Translations under genes and position numbers: made by a program | Shown: positions 1 to 6,808 of the stretch, one piece after another | How the letters are laid out: each line of letters starts with the position of its first letter | Position numbering within the stretch: position 1 is the stretch's first letter | Assembly (NCBI GenBank): GCA_003450815.1 | Contig: DMES01000083.1 | Span: 391-16,960, forward strand | Direction of reading: 5' to 3' | Origin: Elusimicrobiota bacterium | GTDB taxonomy: Bacteria; Elusimicrobiota; Elusimicrobia; Elusimicrobiales; UBA9959 | Length of the DNA stretch: 16,570 bases | The notes under the pieces: generated by a model | The model's database searches: none | What the model was told of the DNA's origin: nothing | What the model saw: the letters and a program-made list of their open reading frames with translations, nothing else

Positions 1-430
1 CCGGTTGAACTCAGGCTCAGGCTATAAGTGTCCGAGCTAGTCACCACCGCGCCATCCGCGTTAAAGGGGTCCTGGGCCGTGGAGACATATACGCGGTATA
101 GCGTGCCGTCCGGATTATCGGGCGCGGACCAGTTGAACTGTATGGCGCCGGCATCCACATTGGTGAAATTTATGAAAATAGGGTCATAGGCTAGCAGCGT
201 AGATGTCCCGACGGTAAGGGTATAGTCTGTTACCCTGCCGTCATAGTTAACTCCGGCCACGGCAAAATAATAGGTGGTGTTGGCATAAAGCCCGGTTGAA
301 CTCAGGCTCAGGTTATAAGTGTCGGAACTAGTCACCACCGCGCCGTCAGCGTTAAAGGGGTCCTGGGCCGTGGAAACATATACGCGGTAAAGCGTGCCGT
401 CCGGGTTGCCCTCAGGCGACCAGTTGAACT
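1..430 (-). repeat. 291-bp tandem DNA repeat encoding FN3 units
   Basis: The first ~140 bases of the window closely match the block beginning at 292, an offset of 291 bases or 97 codons. Long stretches are identical and scattered differences are mostly synonymous or conservative. More diverged copies continue towards 1700 in the same frame. This is the DNA-level counterpart of the FN3 array. Units this similar can recombine and can collapse in assembly, which may explain why the window starts here. Confidence 0.8.
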
Positions 431-2276
431 GCACAGCGGATTCGGAAACTCCGGTAAACCCCGAAAACGCCGGGGCCGCCACCCGAGTTATAGTGGATCT
501 GGCAGTAATGAAATCTGTAGCGACATCAGCCTTGTTCAGGCCGGCCACGCGGAAGTAATAGACCGTATTAGGGCTCAGGCCCGCAGTACTCAGAGAAAGA
601 TTGTAGGTATCCGAAGAGCTGACAAGGGCCGTGCCTGGGTCCATGGGATCCGGCGCCGTGGAAACCAGCACGCGGAATTTTGTGCCCGGATAGACATTAC
701 CGTTGGCCGACCATTGGAAGTCCGCGGAATTCGCCTCCACATTGTCAAATTTGTCAAATGCCGGCATGTAAGCCAGCAATGTGTATGCCGACGGATAACT
801 TGACCAGCCGCTGTTCGTCTCTTCGCCGTTTGCACGCACAAAAAGGTAATAAGACGTGTCGGCGTCCAATTCTTCCACTGTCGCGAAAGTGAATGAGGCG
901 GTTATGCTTGAAGCTATGATGTTCTCCGGTGTGATATCTATATTGCGGGAAGCGGCCAGGGTATAACCGGTGGCCCCGCTGACTAAAGTCCAATGAGCCG
1001 TTATTGATGAGGAGTAGACGTCAAGACCTCCTGCCAGCGGCGCGGCCAAAACTCCTTTAGCCAGGGTTGTTGTTGATACAGCGTCGGAGTAATCGGTAAT
1101 AAGCCCGTTATTGTTTATGGCGGCGGCCCGGAAGTAATATTTAGTGTCGGGGTTAAGACCCGTTGTGGACACATACGCGTTATAAGTGTCGGAGGATGTC
1201 ACCACCGCCCCGCCGGAATCACGCGGGTCCGGCGCCGTGGAAACATAAACGCGGTACAGCGTGCCTGGGCCGTTGACGGAAGCATTCCAGTTCATAGTTA
1301 CCACGGCGGAACTTACGAAAACGAAGTCAAACCCGGACGGCTGGGCGGCAAGCGTTGAAGTCCCCCGCGCGTCCGTATAATTTGTCTCTGCCTCGTCCTT
1401 ATTGAGGCCGGCCACGCGGAAATAATAGGTGGTATTGGAACTGAGCCCCGATGAGCTCAGGAAAAGATTATAAGTATCGGACGAGGTTACAACGGCGCCG
1501 CCCGCATCCAGCGGGTCCGGAGCGGTTGAAACCAGCACACGGAATTTTGTGCCCGGAGAGAGGTTGCCGTCAGCCGTCCAGTTGAATTGGATGGTGCTGG
1601 TTTCCACAGTGGAGAAGCCGGAGAACGCCGGCGTAAAAAGCCGAGCCTTGGAGGTCGCTTCGCCCGATAGATATCCCCAGGCGTTCCAGTCAGCTTTCGC
1701 TTTAATGGCGAAGTAATAAGTGACGCCGCCTTCAAGCCCGGGAATGATCAAATGCTGCGTGGCCCCGCAGGGAAGAGGTGCGGGAACCGGCACGAAGTCT
1801 GTTATCGGCTTAGACAGCCAGAACTGCATTTCGCTTAAGGCCGGAGAGTCGGCTGCAACGCTTGAGTAGCGAATCGCATAAGCGGCCGCGGTTCCTGTAG
1901 AACCGTCGGCCTTTGGCGCTATCCAGGCAAGGTCGATGGTTCCCTCCGCGGCGCCTGTGGAGGCGGAGATGTTTTGGATGGTTTCGGGCCAGGCCATGAG
2001 GTTGCCGAAGCCCGGCTGCAGGATGTAGTTTGTGGAAGTATAAGTGGACTGTCCTATTTCCTCCACATCGCTGATAAGGTTATTGCTGGCGGAAGATACG
2101 CCGTCCTGCCCGCCGGAGTTTACCACACCCGGCAGCACATTATTGGACGAACCGGCAAAAGAGCCGGCCATCACAAAAGAGCGGCTTACCGGCAAAACCA
2201 GCAAGAGGCCCAACAGCAGAGCCCAGCTTGCTGGTTTCAATAAGCCGCCGCTTTTTTTATTTCCGTTACCGCTCAT
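1..2276 (-). CDS. Secreted tandem fibronectin type III repeat protein, partial (C-terminus beyond window)
   Basis: The frame is open from an ATG at 2276 to the window edge, giving at least 758 residues with no stop. The N-terminus has a signal peptide: lysines at 7-8, then a hydrophobic core (WALLLGLLLVLPVS, about residues 18-31). After a linker of about 70 residues come FN3-like units with a period near 97 residues. Their conserved 'TYYF' strands fall near residues 190, 280, 379, 477, 574 and 671, and a seventh unit is cut by the edge. Units repeat phrases such as 'YRVYVSTAPDP' and 'GAVVTSSDTYN'. The first and fourth units are the most divergent. FN3 arrays usually form extended extracellular stalks or binding modules; no catalytic domain is visible. 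The gene starts 59 bases after the Rrf2-type regulator on the same strand and may share its transcript; an AAGAAGG stretch just before the ATG may serve as ribosome binding site. Ligand and export route are unknown. Confidence 0.85.
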   Translation of the reverse strand, partial: MSGNGNKKSGGLLKPASWALLLGLLLVLPVSRSFVMAGSFAGSSNNVLPGVVNSGGQDGVSSASNNLISDVEEIGQSTYTSTNYILQPGFGNLMAWPETIQNISASTGAAEGTIDLAWIAPKADGSTGTAAAYAIRYSSVAADSPALSEMQFWLSKPITDFVPVPAPLPCGATQHLIIPGLEGGVTYYFAIKAKADWNAWGYLSGEATSKARLFTPAFSGFSTVETSTIQFNWTADGNLSPGTKFRVLVSTAPDPLDAGGAVVTSSDTYNLFLSSSGLSSNTTYYFRVAGLNKDEAETNYTDARGTSTLAAQPSGFDFVFVSSAVVTMNWNASVNGPGTLYRVYVSTAPDPRDSGGAVVTSSDTYNAYVSTTGLNPDTKYYFRAAAINNNGLITDYSDAVSTTTLAKGVLAAPLAGGLDVYSSSITAHWTLVSGATGYTLAASRNIDITPENIIASSITASFTFATVEELDADTSYYLFVRANGEETNSGWSSYPSAYTLLAYMPAFDKFDNVEANSADFQWSANGNVYPGTKFRVLVSTAPDPMDPGTALVSSSDTYNLSLSTAGLSPNTVYYFRVAGLNKADVATDFITARSTITRVAAPAFSGFTGVSESAVQFNWSPEGNPDGTLYRVYVSTAQDPFNADGAVVTSSDTYNLSLSSTGLYANTTYYFAVAGVNYDGRVTDYTLTVGTSTLLAYDPIFINFTNVDAGAIQFNWSAPDNPDGTLYRVYVSTAQDPFNADGAVVTSSDTYSLSLSST

Positions 2277-2335
2277 AACCTTCTTACCTTTTACCCGCAC
2301 CCAAGTTGTCTTTATCCGTTCGCTCTGTTGCTAGT

Positions 2336-2755
2336 TTACAGGCCGGTGATCATTCCATTGCCGGTCGTGGTCACTATTGCCGCTGGCTGCGACTGGTTAT
2401 CATAAGCTCCCATCATGTCCCGGATGTTCAAATTGCCGAGAAGGCTGTCAATCCTGGAATTGAAACTTTTCACGAAGTCAAGAATTGCATTCTCCTCCTG
2501 CGCGGGCGCTCCATTGCAGGCATCCACAAGTTCCAGGCAGCTTATCTGCTCCAGCGGCTTTGTCAGCATGAAGCCCTGCCCCCTGGCCGACTCAACCAGA
2601 CCGGCCCTTGAAAGCGCTTCCAGAACCTTATAGCAGTAAGCGACCGGAAGGCCGCGCTTTTCCGCTATGCGGGCGGCAAGCATCCACTCAGCCGGAGTTT
2701 GCGCCAGTTCCCACAGACACGCCAACGCGTACATCATTGTTTTGTTCATTCTCAT
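2336..2755 (-). CDS. Rrf2-family transcriptional regulator, probably without Fe-S cluster
   Basis: A 139-residue protein, the usual size for Rrf2 regulators. Residues 1-65 match the winged helix-turn-helix: an N-terminal helix (MNKTMMYALACLWELAQ), a recognition region around 'AARIAEKRGLPVAYCYKVLEALSRAGLV' (27-54) and a wing 'SARGQGFMLTKP' (56-67). 'ISCLELVDACNG' (71-82) matches the family's 'IslldVveAveG' segment. IscR/NsrR-type members carry three clustered cysteines after this point; here there are none after residue 80, so an Fe-S cluster is unlikely and the sensed signal is unknown. Start at 2755 is preceded by GGGG eight bases upstream; the ATG at 2749 is an alternative. The FN3 protein gene follows 59 bases downstream and is a natural target. 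Several palindromes just upstream could be its own operators. Confidence 0.85.
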   Translation of the reverse strand: MRMNKTMMYALACLWELAQTPAEWMLAARIAEKRGLPVAYCYKVLEALSRAGLVESARGQGFMLTKPLEQISCLELVDACNGAPAQEENAILDFVKSFNSRIDSLLGNLNIRDMMGAYDNQSQPAAIVTTTGNGMITGL

Positions 2756-2779
2756 TTTAGTTTCCCCTTTTCCAGATTC

Positions 2780-2804
2780 GCATTAGATACGCCGTATCCA
2801 ATGC
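2780..2804. promoter_or_regulatory. 25-bp imperfect palindrome, candidate Rrf2 operator
   Basis: Arms of 11 bp (2780-2790 and 2794-2804) differ at one position and are separated by GCC. It lies 25 bases upstream of the regulator's start, a typical place for an autoregulatory site. Binding by the adjacent Rrf2 protein is inference. Confidence 0.45.
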
Positions 2805-2810
2805 CCGGGC

Positions 2811-2857
2811 AAAAAAAATCCCTCACCCGGTTTGAAATCCGGCTGAGGGAGATTTTT
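2811..2857 (-). terminator. Strong intrinsic terminator between regulator gene and upstream palindromes
   Basis: TCCCTCA (2819-2825) pairs with TGAGGGA (2844-2850). After a C/C mismatch, CCGG (2827-2830) pairs with CCGG (2839-2842) around an 8-base loop. Read on the minus strand the stem is followed immediately by eight T (2811-2818), a textbook rho-independent terminator. On the plus strand a T5 run (2853-2857) follows after two bases, so it may act in both directions. It sits 63 bases upstream of the Rrf2 start: either it ends an upstream minus-strand transcript, or it is a leader attenuator if the regulator's promoter lies beyond it. Confidence 0.7.
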
Positions 2858-2870
2858 GCGCAGTCTAAAG

Positions 2871-2888
2871 TATATGTCATGACATATA
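2871..2888. promoter_or_regulatory. 18-bp perfect palindrome, operator-like
   Basis: TATATGTCATGACATATA is fully self-complementary. On the minus strand a TATACT box (2869-2874), one mismatch from the -10 consensus, overlaps its end, so the palindrome would cover a promoter's spacer; no good -35 is visible. Site geometry fits a dimeric regulator, perhaps the adjacent Rrf2 protein, but the regulator is not shown by sequence. Confidence 0.45.
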
Positions 2889-2960
2889 TTAATATGCAAT
2901 TTATTTTCCCGGCCTCCTTTTTACTGCCATTTGAGCGGAAAACCAAAAAAAGTGCTGAAA

Positions 2961-2996
2961 AAACAAAGCAAAAGCCAGATCAGGGAATCTGGCTTT
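2961..2996 (-). terminator. Intrinsic terminator, minus strand
   Basis: A perfect 10-bp stem (2971-2980 with 2987-2996) encloses the six-base loop CAGGGA. On the minus strand it is followed by TGCTTTGTTTTTT. It is the first terminator met by transcripts leaving the 3' end of the eight-gene operon about 510 bases upstream, and is the best candidate for the operon's end. Confidence 0.6.
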
Positions 2997-3007
2997 ATCA
3001 TCAAAAA

Positions 3008-3045
3008 ATGTAGAAAAAATCCACATATGTAGATTTTTTCTACAT
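3008..3045. repeat. 38-bp near-perfect palindrome, AT-rich
   Basis: Arms of 14 bp (3008-3021 and 3032-3045) are exact inverted copies. The centre holds the self-complementary ACATATGT (3023-3030), with only the C3022/A3031 pair mismatched. It lies 11 bases from the terminator at 2961-2996. It could be an extra hairpin of that terminator, an operator, or a recombination site. No protein-coding role is visible. Confidence 0.6.
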
Positions 3046-3220
3046 TACAATACATATATATTTTTTTAGAAAGCATGGCAATTGATGATTTTATGGGACA
3101 ACATAGGATGCAGATTTTTATTATAGGAGGGCCGCTACCACTGGGTGGGCTAATGTGCTTTACCGACAATAAGGGTGGGGGAATATTATTTACTAAGACA
3201 CAAAGGCGAACTCCAAATTA

Positions 3221-3447
3221 GCCCGCGCGGGTGCCGGGGACCTGGATTAGCAAAACGCTCCGGAGCCCGAGACTTGCATCGCGGCGAGGGCGAGGATGCG
3301 AAGTGCGGCCACGATGTGGCCGACACTGGTTTTGCGTTCCAGGTTCCCGGCAGGCCCCGCGCCAGTATTTCACGAGCCAGACTTTCTTGGGATAGCCGTG
3401 TGTGGGCGGCTGTCCCGCGTTCCGGTCCGGCGTCAGGCCCCGCGAAC
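3221..3447 (+). ncRNA. Candidate structured RNA (no family recognised)
   Basis: A GC-rich block in otherwise AT-rich intergenic DNA folds extensively. A 14-bp stem pairs 3233-3246 with 3338-3351 and continues, after an internal loop, as CAAAAC/GTTTTG (3251-3256 with 3329-3334). Inside are a CTT-GCATC/GATGC-AAG hairpin (3273-3280 with 3295-3303, one bulged G) and CGGCCAC/GTGGCCG (3306-3312 with 3316-3322). A separate 10-bp stem pairs 3389-3398 with 3407-3416, and GTTCCGG can pair with CCGCGAAC further on. Both imperfect pairs in the two long stems (3239/3345 and 3393/3412) are G-U wobbles if transcribed from the plus strand, but A-C mismatches on the minus strand, which favours the plus strand. 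Exact ends, promoter and terminator are not established; weak promoter-like boxes lie at 3080-3125. It matches no riboswitch, RNase P, tmRNA or SRP signature I can recognise. A decayed coding region is the alternative. Confidence 0.45.
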
Positions 3448-3509
3448 CAATTCAGGGGTCATGAGACACCCAAAAGCCAAAAGGTTCTCGTCGGATAATG
3501 TTTGGAATT

Positions 3510-4613
3510 TCAGATAAAATTCTTATGCAGGGGCTCAGGACCGGGGATTTTCCTCAGTACCGCCGGACCCTGTTTGAGGTCCCACAGAGACTCGTTTACC
3601 CTATCCTGCAGGCAAAGCGTGCCGCACATATTGCGGATGTTGAATTTTGGCGAGGCTATCAGGCCCATCACTTCCCAGTACCGCTCGCTCTTCCAGATCT
3701 CCCTGAACGGCGTGTCGACGATATTCCCGATGTGGTATTTTCTGAACTTGCGGTTGAAAAGCATGCCGCACGGAGCAACCAGTCCCGAACCGGAAAGCTG
3801 TATGATGAAGGGCGGGCCGAAACACTGCTGATACCTGCGAATACCCCTGCTCAGGATCTTGGACCATTTCACCTTTATCAGGGTCCGCTCATCCGACATC
3901 ACCTCCGCCTGCTTCAGTAAAGGGAACAGCCCGTCGTATTCAGAGTAAGCCACACCCAGCGCGCCGGCCTCGTTGTCGCTGCAATGCTTTATTACCAGGT
4001 AGTCCGCGCCCAGTTCCTTTGCAAGCCAGGCCAGGGGCAGTATCTGGTCCTTAAAATCCGGCATAAGCACCATCTGAAGGCCCAGCGTAACGGAAAGCTT
4101 TCCGGCCTTTTTAATCTCCACGCACTTCCTAATAATTGCGCGCACCTTATGAAAAGCCTCTTCGTCGCTGCCCATTATCTGCGCGTATCTGGCCGGCTCG
4201 CCGGCCGAAATATTGAACCGCAGGTACGAAAGGCCGGCCAGCATTTCCTCCAGCTTCTCCTCTTTCAGCAGGTAGCCATTGGTGCCCAGCGCCATATCCA
4301 ACCCATTCGCCTTACCCCGCGCTATCGCGTCGTACAGGTGCGGTGAGCAGGAGCTTTCACCATCGCCGACAAAGCTGATCGCCTTAACGCCTATCAGGGC
4401 GGCGTCATCCAGAAACCTGAAGATGACATCCCTAGTCATCATCTTCTCGTCATTCGACTGCAGCCGCCCGTAACAGTAGACGCAGCGGTACGAGCATCGC
4501 CGAGTAAGAGCGCAGTCTATCGTAATGGGGGCTATGCGTTCCCCACGGAGCCAGGCTTCAACCCTGTCACTGTGCCAATTCAGCTTATGACCGTCAAGTA
4601 TCAGTTCGCTCAT
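3510..4613 (-). CDS. Radical SAM enzyme with SPASM-type C-terminal cysteines (paralogue 2 of operon)
   Basis: A 367-residue protein. C40-x3-C44-x2-C47 is the radical SAM cluster motif that binds [4Fe-4S] and cleaves S-adenosylmethionine; 'GDGESSCSPHL' downstream fits the family's glycine-rich strand. The C-terminal half has C-x17-C ('CFGPP...VAPC') followed by a CxxxC pair ('CGTLC'), a SPASM/twitch-like auxiliary cluster site. The same spacings occur in the radical SAM protein encoded at 6809-7873; the two also share 'HKL' near the N-terminus, cysteines at positions 40, 44 and 47, and a terminal 'NFI'. They are therefore paralogues. SPASM enzymes modify peptides or oxidise/dehydrate small alcohols and sugars; in this operon a sugar or glycan substrate is the better inference. 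The start overlaps the preceding glycosyltransferase gene by 20 bases, suggesting translational coupling. It is the last gene of the operon. Confidence 0.85.
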   Translation of the reverse strand: MSELILDGHKLNWHSDRVEAWLRGERIAPITIDCALTRRCSYRCVYCYGRLQSNDEKMMTRDVIFRFLDDAALIGVKAISFVGDGESSCSPHLYDAIARGKANGLDMALGTNGYLLKEEKLEEMLAGLSYLRFNISAGEPARYAQIMGSDEEAFHKVRAIIRKCVEIKKAGKLSVTLGLQMVLMPDFKDQILPLAWLAKELGADYLVIKHCSDNEAGALGVAYSEYDGLFPLLKQAEVMSDERTLIKVKWSKILSRGIRRYQQCFGPPFIIQLSGSGLVAPCGMLFNRKFRKYHIGNIVDTPFREIWKSERYWEVMGLIASPKFNIRNMCGTLCLQDRVNESLWDLKQGPAVLRKIPGPEPLHKNFI

Positions 4614-5376
4614 AATTTCCGCAGCGCTTCGCGGACATCGAATCCGGATGGAACTTGTGCCTGCCTTCGCAAAGCCGGCCCCTCAAATACAGGTCCACGA
4701 AAAGCCTGAAATACCCCTTCGCCACTGTAAGAAAGGAGCTTGCGGAAACCGCCTTGGATTCCCCCGCCCCCCTCGTCCCTAGACTGTAAGGGACCTCCGC
4801 GAATAGGTAGCCTTTTTTGGCAAGCCTTATAAGAATATCTGTCTGATAAAAAAAGCCGGTGCTACGACTGTTCAGGCCGGAAAGCACACATTTTCTGTAC
4901 AGCACAGTGCCGTTGGTATAGCTGAAAGAGGTGTTGAAAGTCAGGTTTATGACCAGCGTGTAGATATAGGACAACAGGTTCCTCAAGGCCGGTCGGGCTT
5001 TTTTATTTACCACGAAGGGGACTACAATGTCCACATCACCTAGAAGCCCAAGATAGCGCAGCGCCTCAAGGGGCTTGTTCTCGTTGTCTCCCGGGAACAT
5101 AGTTACTATCTCGCCCGACGCGCCGTCCACGCCGTTCCAGAAGGAGGCGCCTATACCCAGCGGTTCGGCGTGGTTTATAACCCGTACTCGCCCCTCTTTC
5201 ACGGCCAGGCCTTTAACCAGTTCCATGGTCCGGTCAAAGCTGCCGTCGTTGACTATAAGGATCTCGCCGGATATTTTCATCTCGTCAAACGCCTTCAGCG
5301 TCTCGCCGGCGGCGGCCAGTATATTCTTCTCCTCATTCAGCGCTGGCATCACCACACTGAGATATATTTTGTTCAT
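4594..5376 (-). CDS. Family 2 glycosyltransferase
   Basis: A 260-residue protein with a GT-A fold start: 'LSVVMPALNEEKNI' (6-19), 'IVNDGSFDRT' (41-50, D44 for nucleotide binding) and 'MFPGDNEN' (93-100), where the metal-binding DxD is expected; here it reads G-D-N, an atypical variant. The pattern resembles the dolichyl-phosphate-mannose-synthase-like subgroup, which moves a sugar from a nucleotide donor to a lipid carrier or glycan. There are no clear C-terminal membrane helices, so it may be peripheral. The start at 5376 is chosen because the family begins here and because this ATG lies one base after the stop of the preceding gene; an upstream ATG at 5436 would add 20 unrelated residues overlapping that gene. 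It probably uses the sugar nucleotide made by the rest of the operon (inference). Confidence 0.85.
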   Translation of the reverse strand: MNKIYLSVVMPALNEEKNILAAAGETLKAFDEMKISGEILIVNDGSFDRTMELVKGLAVKEGRVRVINHAEPLGIGASFWNGVDGASGEIVTMFPGDNENKPLEALRYLGLLGDVDIVVPFVVNKKARPALRNLLSYIYTLVINLTFNTSFSYTNGTVLYRKCVLSGLNSRSTGFFYQTDILIRLAKKGYLFAEVPYSLGTRGAGESKAVSASSFLTVAKGYFRLFVDLYLRGRLCEGRHKFHPDSMSAKRCGNYERTDT

Positions 5377-5377
5377 T

Positions 5378-5869
5378 TTAAACCCGCATATACCCGGCCT
5401 TGTCCGAGCGCAGCCATTCGTCCACCAGCCCGGCAAAAGGCTTCCGGGAGGTGTAAGGATCGTACACCTTCATGCCGGCCAGCTTCATAAGCTTAACGTC
5501 GTCCGCGGAGCAGCAGTGCGAGCGGCCCAGGAATCTGAAATAATCGTTTGCGCCGGTAGCAATGAACTTGACATTGAGGTCCTGCGCTACGACATCGTTG
5601 CGAACCTGCTCCAGCGCCCTGTAGACCAGGAAGTTAGCTATCAAATAGACGATGGGGATGGCGCCGCTCAGGCTCATCCCGGCCGCTATCCCCACAATAC
5701 CCTGCTCCATTATGCCGCCGTTGATGACCCGTTTAGGGAACGCCTTTTTCATCTCATCTATTACGCCAAAACCCATGTCGCAGACCAGCAGGCAGTAGCG
5801 CTTATCCTCGCGGAAATAAGGCACAAGGCTGTTCACTATTACGCTTCTAAAATTTTTAATTTCGCCCAT
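5378..5869 (-). CDS. Transketolase-like pyrimidine-binding subunit, lacking the usual C-terminal domain
   Basis: A 163-residue protein matching the transketolase central (Pyr) domain. 'INGGIMEQGIVGIAAGMSLSG' (49-69) contains E55, the glutamate that activates the thiamine ring. 'IANFLVYRALEQVRND' (77-92) and 'GRSHCCSADDVKLMK' (115-129) match 'FL.R..DQIRND' and 'G.SH...ED...MR' of the family. Stand-alone C-terminal subunits of split transketolases are usually about 300 residues because a further C-terminal domain follows. This one stops right after the segment equivalent to 'gPvYiRl' ('KAGYMRV'). The stop codon is followed by the next start after one base and no continuation is seen, so it looks like a naturally short subunit, not a frameshift. 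It overlaps the TPP-binding subunit gene by 14 bases and presumably forms one enzyme with it. Confidence 0.85.
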   Translation of the reverse strand: MGEIKNFRSVIVNSLVPYFREDKRYCLLVCDMGFGVIDEMKKAFPKRVINGGIMEQGIVGIAAGMSLSGAIPIVYLIANFLVYRALEQVRNDVVAQDLNVKFIATGANDYFRFLGRSHCCSADDVKLMKLAGMKVYDPYTSRKPFAGLVDEWLRSDKAGYMRV

Positions 5870-6680
5870 AGGTCTTTCCCATCAATAACTCTTTTTCTTC
5901 GGGAATGCGGAAATGGAACTTCGGTACATTCTCCATACATTTCAACCCGCGGCCCTTCACTGTCCTAGCTACTACGACATGAGGGACCTTCCCGCGCGAG
6001 TTCCTGGCCCGGGCGAGAACCCGGGCCAGCCCAGGCGCGTAGTGACCCGGGCATACAACCGGTTTCAGACCGAAACCCCGGAGCCTTTTCAGAAGGTCGC
6101 TTGTATTCCTGTCCAGCACATCGGTCAGAAAATCCATGGCCTGCAGGCGGTTAGCGTCCACTATCAGCGTCAGGTTGTCCACCCCGTGCCTGACCGCGTA
6201 CTGCAGGGCCTCCCACATCGAGCCCTCCTGCATTTCCCCGTCGCCGGCCACGCAGAAAGTGTGAAATTTTTTTCCAAGGAATCTGGCGCCGAAGGCCATG
6301 CCGACGGCCATCGGCAACCCGTGACCCAGCGAACCGCAGCCCGCTTCCAGCCCGTATTCCGGCTTTTTCTCCAGGCAGCCGGAGAGAGAGCTGGAAGGCG
6401 TGTAGAAGCCCGCCCATTCCTTCGCCGGCAGAATACCCTTGTCGGCCAGTATCGCATACAGCGCATAGCAGCCATGCCCTTTCGAGAACACCAGCCTGTC
6501 ACGGCCGTCCCACAAAGGGTCCTTGGGCCTGTAGCGCATAACATCATAATACAGCGCGACCAGCATATCCACGGTGGACAGTGACGGCGCTATATGTCCG
6601 GCCTTGTTTCGGATGGAGACCTCTATCACGCGGTCCCGTATCTCATCGGCTTTTTTTCTCAGAAATCTGCTTTTATCCAT
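5856..6680 (-). CDS. Transketolase-like TPP-binding (N-terminal) subunit
   Basis: A 274-residue protein, the usual size of the N-terminal half of a split transketolase. It carries 'AGHIAPSLSTVDML' (27-40; H29 is the active-site histidine of 'GHpggsLS'), 'FSKGHG' (65-70) and the thiamine diphosphate motif GDG (147-149) running to N177 in 'IVDANRLQ'. Transketolases move two-carbon ketol units between sugar phosphates, for example making sedoheptulose 7-phosphate. The start at 6680 is preferred: GGAG lies six bases upstream and the family begins 'kaDEIR.rviE'. An ATG at 6752, also with a G-rich upstream, would add 24 unrelated residues, and the longest frame (to 6851) runs through a repeat and the preceding gene. 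With the GmhA-like and kinase genes upstream, supply of a C7 or C8 ketose phosphate is the likely role (inference). Confidence 0.85.
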   Translation of the reverse strand: MDKSRFLRKKADEIRDRVIEVSIRNKAGHIAPSLSTVDMLVALYYDVMRYRPKDPLWDGRDRLVFSKGHGCYALYAILADKGILPAKEWAGFYTPSSSLSGCLEKKPEYGLEAGCGSLGHGLPMAVGMAFGARFLGKKFHTFCVAGDGEMQEGSMWEALQYAVRHGVDNLTLIVDANRLQAMDFLTDVLDRNTSDLLKRLRGFGLKPVVCPGHYAPGLARVLARARNSRGKVPHVVVARTVKGRGLKCMENVPKFHFRIPEEKELLMGKTYGRN

Positions 6681-6761
6681 GAGCGTCTCCGGCTGTATGA
6701 AGGGCCCGCACTTTGGCTCGTTTACAGAAAAGTAAATATTCAGTGAACCCATCAGTGCCCC

Positions 6762-6808
6762 TGTAGTGGCAAAGCTTGCTTTGCCTTTTCTGCGGGCACA
6801 GCCACAGG
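6762..6808. repeat. REP-like palindromic element, copy 1 (intercistronic)
   Basis: TGTAGTGGCAAAGC TT GCTTTGCC (6762-6785) is the same core as at 11091 and 11164, with one change. The inner GGCAAAGC/GCTTTGCC hairpin is perfect, and the outer CTGT-GTGGC can pair with GCCACAG (6800-6806). It sits between two operon genes and could alter mRNA stability or differential expression. Confidence 0.65.

Larger units (their letters stand above)
2756..3509. other. Gene-poor region rich in inverted repeats
   Basis: No open frame here on either strand has a ribosome binding site plus recognisable protein character. The left part (about 2860-3120) is AT-rich and holds palindromes and terminators listed separately. 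The right part (about 3221-3500) is GC-rich and holds the candidate structured RNA. The undecanucleotide CAGGCCCCGCG occurs twice (3351-3361 and near 3432), and the sequence just upstream of the operon's last stop codon carries a CCAAAAG doublet. Confidence 0.6.

Noticed and set aside
2752..3169. Small minus-strand frames (64 and 82 residues) upstream of the regulator
   Set aside because: They cross terminators and palindromes, have no ribosome binding site and encode no recognisable protein.
3233..3390. Minus-strand AAGAAAGTCTGG reminiscent of the RNase P RNA core
   Set aside because: The universally conserved core sequence is not matched, no P4 partner is found, and the wobble pairs favour the plus strand.
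3175..3498. 107-residue open frame on the plus strand
   Set aside because: It has an Arg/Pro/Ser-rich composition with no recognisable domain and a weak start context. It runs through strongly base-paired sequence that better fits a structured RNA.
5075..5968. 297-residue plus-strand frame
   Set aside because: It is antisense to three genes with clear motifs (GT2 and both transketolase subunits), and its translation has no domain character.
5913..6584. 223-residue plus-strand frame
   Set aside because: It is antisense to the TPP-binding transketolase subunit; it is open only because of the GC-rich codon pattern of the real gene.
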